Below are positions 1-9,880 of a stretch of DNA of 64,000 nucleotides, in pieces (position 1 is the stretch's first letter; each line of letters opens with the position of its first letter). Under the pieces are notes generated by a model, which was not told where the DNA came from, made no database searches, and saw only the letters and a list, made by a program, of their open reading frames with translations. Position numbers and translations under genes: made by a program. The DNA is taken from positions 144,648 through 208,647 of the forward strand of contig ONZQ02000003.1 of the NCBI GenBank assembly GCA_900312665.1, written 5' to 3'. The stretch comes from Cephalotrichum gorgonifer (Eukaryota > Ascomycota > Sordariomycetes > Microascales > Microascaceae).

Positions 1-553
1 CTACCCAGCGGCGAGAAAGGGTGAAGTTCTCCTGGGATCCAGGTTTCTGGTTAATGGGACGAATGCAGCAGCAGGATTGTCTAGAAATAATACCCTTTCG
101 TTAGTTCTATCTACTCTCTAAAAAAAAAGACCTCTGTCGGCGTCTTGGATGCATACCAGCAGCCGCGACCACATCCAGGTGCAGCTCGTCAAAGACTCGG
201 CATCTGCCGGTGTCCGACCTATATTCTTCCTTTGGATCCCAGAGCCCGGTCCAGTTAACCTCGACGATTGGGAAAGGATCGAAGGCGTAGGATAGATAGG
301 ACATGCAGATGGCGATCTCCCCGCTTCTCAAGCGCAGATCTTCCCAGTCACAAGCCGCATGCCTTGACCAGCGGGCGATGAGCCACTGGGAGAAACGACA
401 GGTGGATGATGCAGCCAGAAGGGAGTCCAGCCTTGGTTCGAAGAAGAAGGTGAGATTTGGGACATTCTTGCCAGGGCCGAGAGGGCTCTGCAATGCGTTT
501 ATGACCATGGTGCGGCAGAATCCACAGTCGTGAAATCCACGGAGACCTTCCAT
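1..553 (-). CDS. HET-like (heterokaryon incompatibility type) protein, 5' part only
   Basis: This is the N-terminal part of a minus-strand gene that leaves the window at position 1. I start it at the ATG at 553 because the open frame further upstream has no other ATG. Exon 1 (553-157) encodes a CxxC-containing start (GFCRT), a tryptophan-rich middle and a segment that stops being sensible at a GTATGC donor (156). A clean intron follows (156-81) with an AACTAACG branch site and TTTCTAG acceptor. Exon 2 (80-1) continues in frame as DNPAAAFVPL and ends at a possible GGGTAG donor at the edge. The arrangement of an early Cys pair, a W-rich stretch and then 'adnPAa' before an R-rich linker is what many fungal HET-domain proteins have ahead of the HET domain. 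The HET domain itself lies outside the window, so the family call is an inference. Such proteins trigger cell death on non-self recognition. Confidence 0.55.
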
Positions 554-1797
554 TGGTGCCGGGTTGGGCAGCACCCGTTAGTTGTTGATTGGTTTTGAGT
601 TACAGGAATCCCCGATCACGAAGTTCGCCGAGCGGCTAGGCTAGTATGAGCCATCTGTGTTTCTTTTCTTCCGGCCTCACTCTGCGTCTCGCGCGAAGTG
701 GTGAGCCGGGCCCGGCCAGGCATCTGCTGGGATGCATTGGGCGTGAACAGAGGGGGCAGTGCAATGCGCTTTGTGCAACATTTCCAGCTCCGCACCCTAT
801 TAGACACGGCGACGGATATTCAGTTCAGACTGCGGCAAATGGATATCCAGACTGGGGTGCCTGGCAATCAAGGCAAAAACCAGTTCCTAACAGCTATAAA
901 TACCTATTATATCCTCAAGCTACCTGACCTATTATTCGATTTGAATAGAAGCCTTCCTCTCACAGCTACGAGAATCCCTGCTCCAAGTCTTACAATATCT
1001 CTAGATAACATAGGTCAGATCGAGTAACTTGGCGCGGTTTCGGGTGTTGTCGAAATCGTCGTTGCCTCAGCGGGAAGCCGCCCCCGGCGGGAACCGGCCC
1101 CGGCCCCGGGACATGTGGAGCCCGAGGGTGGGGCAGATGGCGCTCGGCACACGGCGTCGGGCGGCGTGGGGTATCTCGCGTCGTATGGCCTCCCCCACCA
1201 GGTAGACTTCTCTCCACGTACAAATAATGGGACGTGTTGCATCCGATCTGTCTTTTCGTTGAAGATGAAGGACAGATAAGTCCAGACTCTCTTCCTTGCC
1301 CCATTTATACAGTTGACGGCGGAATTTGGGCGGCAGGCTGTCCAACTACGGTTTCAGCTTCAGCTTCAACCCTTTTTCTATTTATATACTGCACCTCCTC
1401 ATAACTCGCACTGCTAGCCCAGGGATCTATGCCAGCCACATACATACCTTGGCCTGGCGCCGAATGCAGCAGACACTTATTCTTGCCATCATGTGAGCCA
1501 GTTCTTGGCGAAGGGGAAGCTCACGAATAGCGACACCGGTCCGTCCCTCGCCATGAGCCAGAGCACCTGGCACTTACGCATGGATTCGTGGGCACGGAGG
1601 TTTTGGGCTACAGGCATACGCATCTAGCCTGGCTGCCTCCTGCCGGGAACAGCCGAGTTCCATACCCCAGCGAAGAGTGAAATGGTACCATCAGGCATCT
1701 CTGTATGGCGTCAGAGGCCTAGGGGCCTGCTGGATAGATCAAAAGTTCGGTCTCAAGAGTATTGAAGCTTCTAGGAGACAAAATCAACATCGAAGGC
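554..1797. other. Intergenic, no gene seen
   Basis: About 1.2 kb upstream of the HET-like gene. Open frames here are short, lack good start contexts and resemble nothing I recognise. The first few hundred bases should contain the promoter of the HET-like gene, but I see no clear TATA or CCAAT box. Confidence 0.5.
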
Positions 1798-1806
1798 AAA
1801 AAGGAA
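1798..1806 (-). terminator. Pol III T-run terminator of the 5S gene
   Basis: Immediately after the 5S 3' end the minus strand reads TTTCC then five T residues (1802-1798). This is the usual pol III stop signal and supports transcription of the gene above. Confidence 0.65.
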
Positions 1807-1935
1807 ACATACAACACCAGGGATTCGCTGGTCGTCACCGACCCAACTACTAGTCTAGCGCTTCGTGGTTTATGTATAGGGGAGCGGAGGGGAGCGGACT
1901 GGACCCTCAGTTCTCCACGAGCTATGGTCGTATGT
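1807..1935 (-). rRNA. 5S ribosomal RNA gene (variant, 10-bp internal duplication)
   Basis: Read on the minus strand, the gene begins ACATACGACCATAG and ends GGTGTTGTATGT, so the two ends pair to form helix I. The 3' half contains the very conserved TAGTAGTTGGGTCGGTGACG followed by ACCAGCGAATCCCTGG, which matches the Neurospora-type 5S rRNA including the internal pol III control region. Filamentous ascomycetes carry 5S genes dispersed singly among protein genes, as here. The length is 129 nt against about 118-120 nt for the family. The excess is a direct duplication of CCGCTCCCCT (plus-strand 1878-1897). The 5' half also carries several differences from the consensus, so this may be a minor variant or a pseudogene. 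A T-run just downstream fits pol III termination. Confidence 0.88.
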
Positions 1936-2077
1936 ACTAATTAGAGTTCAGTGTTGGAAGTATGAACGCTTTCGTGTTGTAAGTGTCTGGAAATATAAAA
2001 CAGTCTAAAGGGTGGCCGGCCTGACGGTTTATACATCCTGTCTTGAGGCAGGTGGGGCCGCGCAATCCCCCCCGGAT

Positions 2078-2757
2078 CTAATCCCCATTCCAAACCTCGG
2101 TCAGCCTCTCGTTAATAAGAGGAGGTGCGATCAAGTTCAACTCGCGGATATACAGCCAGACCCACAGTGCAGTCAGGCTCTCTGTCGTCATCCACATATA
2201 CCCCAGGAACTTCAGGCCCAGGCCGACACGCCGGTTCGTACTGATATAGTCTTCAGGCTTGTATCTAGGGTCGACACACTTCATCCAGAAGTCACCCCGA
2301 GCAACAGCAGCCATGACTTCAGCATCAGCTATCAGAAACAGCTGGTATCTCTCATAGTGATGCTTGGCAGCCATACCACCAATGCCATCGTTGTAAATTT
2401 GCCTCACACGGTCGAAGCTGGCATCCCCTAGGAGGTCGGCATCGGAACGGGCATCCAGCTTGAATAAGGAGAGGAGTTTCTCGGCAGCAGAACAGTACCT
2501 GGTCCTCTGTCGTATTTACCAGTCTGGAACGGGGCTAGCTCGCTTGCAACTTCAGACTGTATCCTGGCGATGAGCATCTCCCATTGCTGGTCGGTTGAGC
2601 CTCCGTAGGCAGTGCGGTATATTGGAAAGCCCCAGTGAAGGTATTCTGGATCATCATGGTTCCCTGGTGGTGTATTATGAGGGATCTTGCCGAGGTCTTT
2701 AAGCAACTCAGTAGGTATGAAGTCAGTCCCGCACCCCTGATAGCTTTGTTAGAAAGG
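2078..2757 (-). CDS. Conserved fungal protein of unknown function, structure unresolved (possibly decayed)
   Basis: The minus strand holds two open segments in different frames. The first (about 2757-2480) encodes HWGFPIYRTAYGG, a pattern typical of a large uncharacterised fungal family that starts with 'WGxxIYRTxY' and then a basic-acidic helix. The second (about 2475-2078) encodes FKLDARSDADLLGDASFDRVRQIY, then FLIADAEVMAAV, FWMKCVDPRY and a hydrophobic helix before the stop; this is the C-terminal half of the same family. The two parts need an unusually short intron (about 40 nt, GTAAAT or GTACTG donor) or a frameshift between 2520 and 2450. No ATG precedes the first segment in frame; a TATCAG acceptor with a CTAAC branch site at about 2760 suggests a missing short first exon. 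Function is unknown. It may be a decayed copy. Confidence 0.5.
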
Positions 2758-4336
2758 CTGTCTTGATCTTGGGCTAGGAATGGGGGTAATGTTGGCTCGT
2801 ACAATCTGCACTGAAAGTCCATCCAGTGTCATATTGGAAAGTCTTTCATCCAGCGTCATTTTGGAAAGTCTTCCGTCCCTCAGTTTGTGGATGACTTTGG
2901 ATAGCCAAATTGGTATGGAATTGAGATGAGGTTAGGCCAGATGTGTGATTTGTGCATGGTTAAGTTTGATGGAGAGGGCCACTCCTCCAATGTACTACCC
3001 CCAAATCAACGAGGGCACGTGATGCCCTGTTCTTTCTAGTATCGTTACATTGAGAGTCAAGCCAGGACGTGACTTTGCATGAGATTATATATAGATACCA
3101 AGGTGATGTAGGGTTTCCCTGTATCAATACTCTGGCCCCGAAGGGCCCAACTCAATGGAGGCTCGTGAACGAGCTTACTGCTAACTTCGTGAATTCAACC
3201 CCTCAGAATATGGGAACCAAGAGAGGTATAGCTTTGAAACTGAGGATTCGGGTTGCTTGTGGGCTGATCAATGGACCCTCCAAATCTCAAGTCGATAGGT
3301 CAAAGGAGTGGCCTAGGATGGCTCATCATAGTCGGAGTTGGGAGTGAGGGCATTTAGAGATGAAGATCTCACTCTGGGGCCCGGGCCGAACGAACGGGAT
3401 GGAAAACAAGGGGATTGGGATCGGATGCTTGTATTGGACCCAAAAGGCCGGTATCACGGAATCGGAGGAAAGGGGCCTCTCTAGGTATGTCTAAAGGGAT
3501 GGACAAAAACCACGCGGAGGGGGCTCCTTGGGACGTTTTATATGAGAATCCCGAGGGTGTGCGCGTTCCCTGAACTATCCGGCCGGAGTTCCGGCCTTCT
3601 CCGAGCCACCAGACCGGGAGATAAAAACATTGCGGCCGGCGACATGTGGTCCCGGGCGGAAGGTTATCCCGGGTACCTACCCGGCCGGAAACTCGGCGCC
3701 GGGGTTCTTACGTAAACGCCCTTGCTGATGCCGGCTCCGCTACCAACAGGCCTACATAGGACAGACTCACTCTCTGAGGTCTTCAGTTCAATGTCATCTC
3801 ATGGCTTCCAATCCTTTGTGGATGCTCTGCATCAGTTGGAGCCGTACTGCAGCGTGATCCCGTAGGTTGTAGTTACGTAGGGTGCAAGTTAAACTTCTCG
3901 AAACCCCAAAAAGAAAAACATCATCTATTCGTAAATGACAGGAAACCGCCCATCAGGCGGGAAACATCTCTTCCGCGCCACCCAAGTCTAAATAAAAATA
4001 AATCTCCAAAAAAAAGGTCCGTCGTAGAAGTGAAAGCTATAAACGAGCGCCAAAAAAAGGGAGGGACGGGTTAATACAAGAAGAAACCCTAGAAAGAATT
4101 GAAATCATCGCTCTCATCTCATAATCCCGCTGGAAACAAAAACAAAAAAAGACACCTAGCCCCTCCTTTTCGCCAGTCCGGAAGGACCCTAATCTGTGAT
4201 TTACTCGAGTATCATGTGTCTCTGCAACGAAAAAAAAAAAGGAGTGTAGGAAAGGGGGCGGCCACCAGTCTTGTCAAGCCCACTCATGTAGTGCAAAGCA
4301 GAGTGTGAATGCTGATGGGTGTGGCTTTCCGAAATA
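2758..4336. other. Intergenic, no gene seen
   Basis: About 1.6 kb between two minus-strand genes. Open frames are short. The A-rich stretch at 4010-4260 lies downstream of the RTA1-like stop and probably contains its 3' UTR and polyadenylation signals. No RNA gene or repeat was recognised. Confidence 0.5.
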
Positions 4337-5852
4337 TTACCACAGTGCGTCATCGTCGACGAGGTCCCTCTCGGGAAGCTTCCGTGGCGAGTGGCCCGGC
4401 GACGCGGCGTAGGTCGCGCTCCGGGGAGAATGTCCCGGCGAGATGGTATGCGTCGCGGTCCTCGGTGAGTGGCCCGGCGACACCGTGTACGTTGCGCTCC
4501 GAGGAGAATGCCCCGGCGACGTAGTGTAGGTCGCGGTCCTAGGAGAATGCCCCGGGAACATATGGTGCGTCGCGCTCCTAGGAGTTTGCGCCGGGGACGC
4601 ATTGTACGGCACGCTCATCACGGACTGCCCCAGCGATGACCTGAACGTCCCTTTCGCCGGCGAGAACCCGGGCGAACTCGCATGCGACGACTTCGTAGGC
4701 GATGGCCCGACGGCCGCCGGTGACCTAGGATAAAGCTCGTATGGAGCCGAGATGGAGGCCGCGCTCAGCGGCTCCGGGGCCACCCTCCGGATGGCATACT
4801 TCTGCTCCGGGGCCCGGTAGGGGTTGTCCGAGCGGGTCGAAGGGGCGGGGGCCTTCTTCTGGGAGAGGTATCGAGGCGTCGTCTTGGACCAGGCGCTGCC
4901 GAAGGCGTGACCCGGGTGGAAGGCGGTTAGGAGAATGGAGATGAGGAGGGGGAGGGCACCGTGCAAGATTGTTGCCGCGGCCTCGTTTCGGGCGGCCTCG
5001 GTCGAGAGGGAAGGGGTTATTTCGACAATGCGGTAAATGGTGGTTGTCAGGAGGAGGACGACGGAGAGGTAGATGACTGCAGTGATGGTTAGCTTTGCAC
5101 CCTGCGGAGGGAGAGTGCGAGAAACGGGAGGGCGATGGCAGCTTACTGAAGAGGAACCGGCGGAACTTGTCGGAGCGGTAGACATGGGCGTGCTGGGGAT
5201 CGAACTGGGTGTCCAGTCCGCGGCGGCCTAGGGCGAACCAGCCTTTAATCCCCACGAAGAGGGCGAGGGCTAGGATCTGTATCACCAGTGCAGCCACTAA
5301 CACCCGGGTACTCTGTGAGACGTGAATCGTTAGAAACTGGAATCCGGATGGCGGCCGAGGAACCAAGGTATCGCTTCTTATTCGACTTACCACCACGCCC
5401 TTCAGCCCGAACACCGCAGAAGCCACGCCGACAACCTCAAGCACAACGATCACCACCAGGAGACCCAGCAGCACCAAATTAATACGCGCCGCCCTCAGCG
5501 CCCCCTTCCCCCCATAGACCCCGAGGATATGAGGCAGCACCGTGAAGACAGCCGACACGAATGCCGTGGTCCCCAGCGCCGTCCCGAGCAGATAGAGGGC
5601 GAAGTACGACCTGCTATCTCTCTCCCTATTCAGCAGGAGCCGGCCCACGAAGCCGAGGACCTCGAGGAGCAGGGCCGTGACGAGGTTGACGGTGAAGCCG
5701 AGGGCGGGGGAGCGGTAGCCAAGGTAGAGGGCGGCGGGGATGACGACGGCGAAGGCGGAGACGAGGAAGGCGTTCGCGGCGAGGGACGGGGCGTATGGGA
5801 GGAAGCCCCCGGGGAAGGGGCACCCAATGGTTGTGGTGCAGTCGCCTGTCAT
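4337..5852 (-). CDS. RTA1-like seven-transmembrane protein with repetitive C-terminal tail
   Basis: Three exons: 5852-5391, 5312-5147 and 5076-4337, giving 455 residues. Intron 1 (5390-5313) has GTAAGT, a TTCTAAC branch and CACAG. Intron 2 (5146-5077) has GTAAGC, GCTAACC and TGCAG, and it restores the frame. The first 270 residues carry about seven hydrophobic helices. RTA1-family signatures include GFVGRLLLNRERDS after helix 2 and RIVEITPS near the last loop, followed by the HPGHAFG motif after the last helix. RTA1/Rsb1-type proteins sit in the plasma membrane and are linked to lipid translocation and to resistance to aminocholesterol-type compounds or long-chain bases; the exact substrate here is unknown. 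The cytosolic tail is unusual: residues from about 370 onward form tandem copies of a 13-residue unit rich in SP and TP sites (separate entry). Confidence 0.9.
4380..4600 (-). repeat. In-frame 39-bp tandem repeat in the RTA1-like tail
   Basis: Five to six copies of a 39-bp unit encode SPGHSPR(S/T)AT(Y/H)xx with little variation. Each unit supplies two proline-directed Ser/Thr sites and one basic residue. The copies differ mainly at the serine/threonine after the arginine and at the last two residues. Near-identical DNA copies indicate recent expansion of a coding minisatellite, so copy number could vary among strains. Confidence 0.88.
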
Positions 5853-8351
5853 TTTGGAATTGTTCGCCCTCTAGCCAAGGACGACATTGAAAATCCCGGG
5901 GGATAGGATTGTGCCGTTCGAGGGTAGGGGGCGAAAGAAAGAAACGGTGGGACGAAGCGAGGGAGAGGGTCAGGGTGATATACATTAAAAAAGTATGGCT
6001 CGGCCCAATTTGAGATGGGATAATATGCAGAGTAAATAGAGGTGCAGGAACTTCCTGCCCTGGTCACCCAATGCTACAGCGATGCGTATCACCAGATTGC
6101 TACCGGAAGCAGTCACCCTCCCTGCGGAATGGGCCACGGCACGGCTAACCAGTCCCCCAGTCCCCCCCCCTTCCCGTCCGCCCCCTCCCCGAGAAAGCGG
6201 AGCAGCGGAGCAGGGGACCCAAGTCCTCGGGGTCGCCGTCCTCGTGCCTAGTAACAAACAAGATGGCCGCAGATAACATATTGACACATTCTTCGCCGCC
6301 CAGGGGGTTGGGGTTGGGGAGTTTTCTCCCTGCGTTGAGATCGGCGGCACTTCACCCCAAGACAGATCGATAATTCCTCAGGTCCAACATAAAGAGTACT
6401 TTACGTACAAGTACTCGCAGAACAATACTAGGGCTGGGGGGGAAGAAGGGAGAGTGGGGGAGGGTGTTGGCCAGGCTGGGGGGCTAGAGCAAACGCCTCC
6501 CATGCACATGCATGTTGGTCGCCCAAACAACACATAACGGACCGCCCGACGCCACTGCTATCGTCACTGCCGCGGTTTGGGGGCCATGTGTCTCCGCCCT
6601 CAGCTGCCTGCAACACCCATGGATGTGCCAAGTTCAGGACGTGGAGCACTAGCGCCAACAGTCTGTCGGCTACACTCCCAAGTAGGATTAGACGCATGGG
6701 CGATCGCAGGATTCAAGGCCAACAAGCGCCGCGGCCCGCAAGGCTCTCCCCCCGGAAGCACACCTGACCGGGGAGATAGCTCGTATTTTGCGTCCGTCAA
6801 GTATGCAGTTGGTTTGTACAATGTCACCCCGCCCGTTCGCGCCCCCCTGGGCAGCAGCACGCAATCTTGCTCATCCAGATTGTGACATGCAGGCACGACG
6901 ATAGGGAGGAGGGAGGTGGTAGCGGGCGTCGAGGGGGAAGTCGCGCGATCGACATAACACATAATAACAAGGAGCAAAAGGCCCCAGCCCCAAAAAGAGG
7001 AAAGCCCAAACGAAACGAAGGGAACCGTCCCTTGCCTCTCTCTCTTCCTCCCAAGAACGGCAAAGATGAGCCTGTTGGTCCCGACAGACCGGTTCAGCCG
7101 CTTAGTGCATTTTCCCCCCCTCCCGTGCAGGAGAACAGGGGTTCTCGAACCAGTCAGAGCGATGCGGGTCGAACCAGCGCGGTTAGAGGACCACTAAGGC
7201 TTTGACCTCGAGGAAGAAGCGGGGAATTCGGATTGAGGGGGTGATGAGGCGCGCCCAATCACAGAGATGCCGGGGGGGGCGGAGTTTGTTGTGCTCCCGC
7301 ACCAACAACACTGGATCTCGAACGCGGCGAAGACTTTCTCGAGTTCAAAGAAGGTACTACTCAAAGTTGATTTCTGGTTCTGGTCGGTTCAGCGGCCGCA
7401 TGATAGATGAGGGAGGCTTGGAGTTGAAAAGGGGGGGGGGGGGGTTGAGGTCGGTGACTGGGGTGATCCCAGCAAGGGCGCCACATCGGGTCCTGATGGG
7501 CGGTCAAATGCGGTTGGGGGACCTTTTTGTCGTATCTCACCTCCCACATCGTGAGCAGCTAACGATGTTGGCAATGACCGACCTCCAACGGGGGCCAAAA
7601 ATTGCCGCTTTGACGAGCGGTGCAGGTGCTCGGTCGCCAGTTAGGCGCGCTTCACGCTTCACAGGCAACATCTCGGCCTCCATGTGGATGACTCATCTCA
7701 TTTGATAGAAACGTGTCGATACAGGTCACATCGAGGTGGAATGATGGATGTTTCTGTTCCTTGGTCTATGGAAACCCATCTCCTCAGGAGATAAGGATGG
7801 AAGTTGGAGGTCGAAATAGGGACCCGAGGAAGGAAGGAAGGAAGGAGGGCTTAGTTGAACCGCCCCACTTTATCGAGTCCATGGCCCGCTTGGACGTTGC
7901 GATGGACGGCAGCGGGTGGCACTGCCGCCTGATGCTAGGGGCGGGTGAAATCAGTGGGTCACTCTGGCGCCCCACCCGCCACGCCCACATTAATGCCACC
8001 ACATTTATGTTCATTCACTATGGTTGTTGTTATGACAGACCACACAGTAGCGACCCACATTTTCATGTTCAATCCAATCCCTGTGATATCATACAATGTA
8101 GCTCCGAGCTCCACCAAACACCCGAGACCTGCCTTACCCAACGACACCGACACCGTCTCCCTTCCCCTGCTCTTTGAGATATCCGTTTCACACTCTCTCG
8201 TCTGGCACCCCCCCCCTCTTTCATTCACTCGTCCTATCAACGCCACATAATAATTGCCCTCAGCTGTACCCATCACATTACCCCCACACCTCACCTCACC
8301 ACCACCCCTACTTCCCACGCTGGTCCGATTGAGGAGATAACACACACCATA
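5853..8351. other. Divergent intergenic region between RTA1-like gene and lipase
   Basis: About 2.5 kb with both flanking genes transcribed outward. Several open frames exist on both strands, but none shows protein-like composition. A run of 14 G occurs at 7431-7444. The stretch 8150-8345 is C/T-rich and precedes the lipase ATG, which fits a fungal core promoter and 5' UTR. Two B-box-like words near 7130-7180 were examined and do not form a tRNA. Confidence 0.5.
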
Positions 8352-9522
8352 ATGAGGCAGCGCAGGCTGCTGCCCTCCTCTCTCAGGCTTCCCGCCAAGC
8401 CCACGCCCACGCCCACGCCGCCTCGCTTAATCCTACCTGGTGGTACTTTGGTGCCCAGGAGGCGGATATCCTCCTCGTCTGCCTCGAGACGGCTCGATGA
8501 CCAAGAGGGCCAGGACCCGCGGGACCTGGGTAGGCGGATATTAGACGACTTTGCCTGTCTAAAGGAGAAATATGGTAAACATCCCTCCCCCTCCCTCTCC
8601 CCCCCTTCCCATTCCGCCAAGTCCCCCTCTTACTCGACCCCCTGCTACTGAACCCCTGCGACACCTCAAACTTGAACGGAATGTTAACAACTCCCCCCTT
8701 CTACCCCCCCCCCCCACCAAAGCGCCACCTCGCAACCCCATAATCCTAGCCCACGGCCTCCTCGGCTTCTCCCAGCTCTCCCTCCTAAGCCTCCCCCTGC
8801 CATACTCCTACTTCTCCGGCATCTCCCCCGCTCTCACCGCCCACGCCATAACCCACCACACCACCACCGTGCCCCCCACCTCCTCCATCCACCGCCGCGC
8901 CTCCCGCCTCGCCTCCCAGATCGCCTCCTCCTGCCCGGACACCCCCGTCAACATCGTCGCCCACTCCATGGGTGGCCTCGACGCGCGCCACATGCTCTCC
9001 TGCCTAGACCAGTACCCGCACGTCCGCGTCGCCTCGCTCGTCACCATCGCGACTCCGCACCGCGGTTCCGCCGCGGCGGACAGGTTCCTCTCCACCATCG
9101 GCGGGCCCTCGGGCCTCGAGCGCATCCTGGCACCCCTGGGCCTCGAGGTGGAGGGGCTCGCGCAGCTGACGAGGGAGCATATGACGTCCGACTTCAACCC
9201 CAAGACGCCCGACGTCCCCTCCGTGCGCTACTTCTCATACGGCGCGGCCATGGATACGCCCCCGGGATTACTCAGCCCCTTCCGCATGTCCCACGCCCTG
9301 ATCTTGGAGGAGGAGGGCCCCAACGACGGGCTCGTGAGCGTCGAGAGCAGCCGCTGGGGAAAGTACATGGGCACGCTGGTAGACGTGAGCCACCTCGACC
9401 TGATAAACTGGTCCAACAACGTCGCCTGGACCGTGAAGGGCTGGATGGGCATGGAGAGGAGGTTCAACGCCGTCGCCTTCTACCTGGGCATCGCCGACAT
9501 GCTTGCAAAGGAGGGGCTGTAA
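8352..9522 (+). CDS. Alpha/beta-hydrolase lipase (triacylglycerol lipase family), probably mitochondrial
   Basis: Two exons, 8352-8574 and 8723-9522, give 340 residues. The 148-nt intron (GTAAAC to CCAAAG) is very C-rich, and splicing joins LKEKY to APPRNPIILAHGLLGF. That second piece is the oxyanion-hole start of the lipase fold. The nucleophile is Ser156 in AHSMGG. The acid is probably the Asp in EGPNDGLVSVESSRWG and the histidine the one in VSHLDLINW, the order seen in bacterial-type (Burkholderia-like) triacylglycerol lipases with fungal homologues. The first 50 residues are rich in Arg, Ser and Pro with almost no acidic residues, suggesting a mitochondrial targeting sequence. It converges with the arrestin gene, leaving 358 bases between the stop codons. 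Substrate specificity cannot be read from the sequence. Confidence 0.9.
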
Positions 9523-9880
9523 GGTGAAGTGAGCCATTGCTAGGCTTTCGCACCCGCACATACAGGGGCTGGTTAGCCTAAGTTTGACTGTAAGATGCGA
9601 GGTGTGAAAATATATATTATCATGCGGGGAGCGACGCGTTCCGCCGATACTCTAATGCTAGACGCCGATACCCAGATGCCGCAGAAACATGAAAACCAGC
9701 GCTTCTAAAGGGACTTCGCTATCACTCTCTTGGACGGGCCGCTGTAAAAAACAGTAAAAAAAAGGAAAACAGGAGAACCTCCACCGCTGATGAAGCTATT
9801 CGCATCAAAGGTAAAACGCCGATAAAACCAAGGGACACGTTTTTGTCAAGAGATCCAATATGACCCATCAGGGGGCTTGG
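9523..9880. other. Convergent 3' region
   Basis: Short spacer between the lipase and arrestin stop codons. AT-rich words (ATATATATTAT at about 9610) and A-runs near 9750 fit poly(A) sites of both genes. Nothing else seen. Confidence 0.5.

Noticed and set aside
4201..4602. Arg-rich repetitive minus-strand frame resembling a repeat peptide precursor
   Set aside because: It is another frame of the RTA1-like tail repeat; there is no signal peptide and the SPGHSPR frame is the coding one.
7081..7200. Possible minus-strand tRNA (GGTTCGACCC B-box-like word, also GGTTCGAGAACC)
   Set aside because: The flanking bases do not form a T-stem, anticodon stem or 7-bp acceptor stem.
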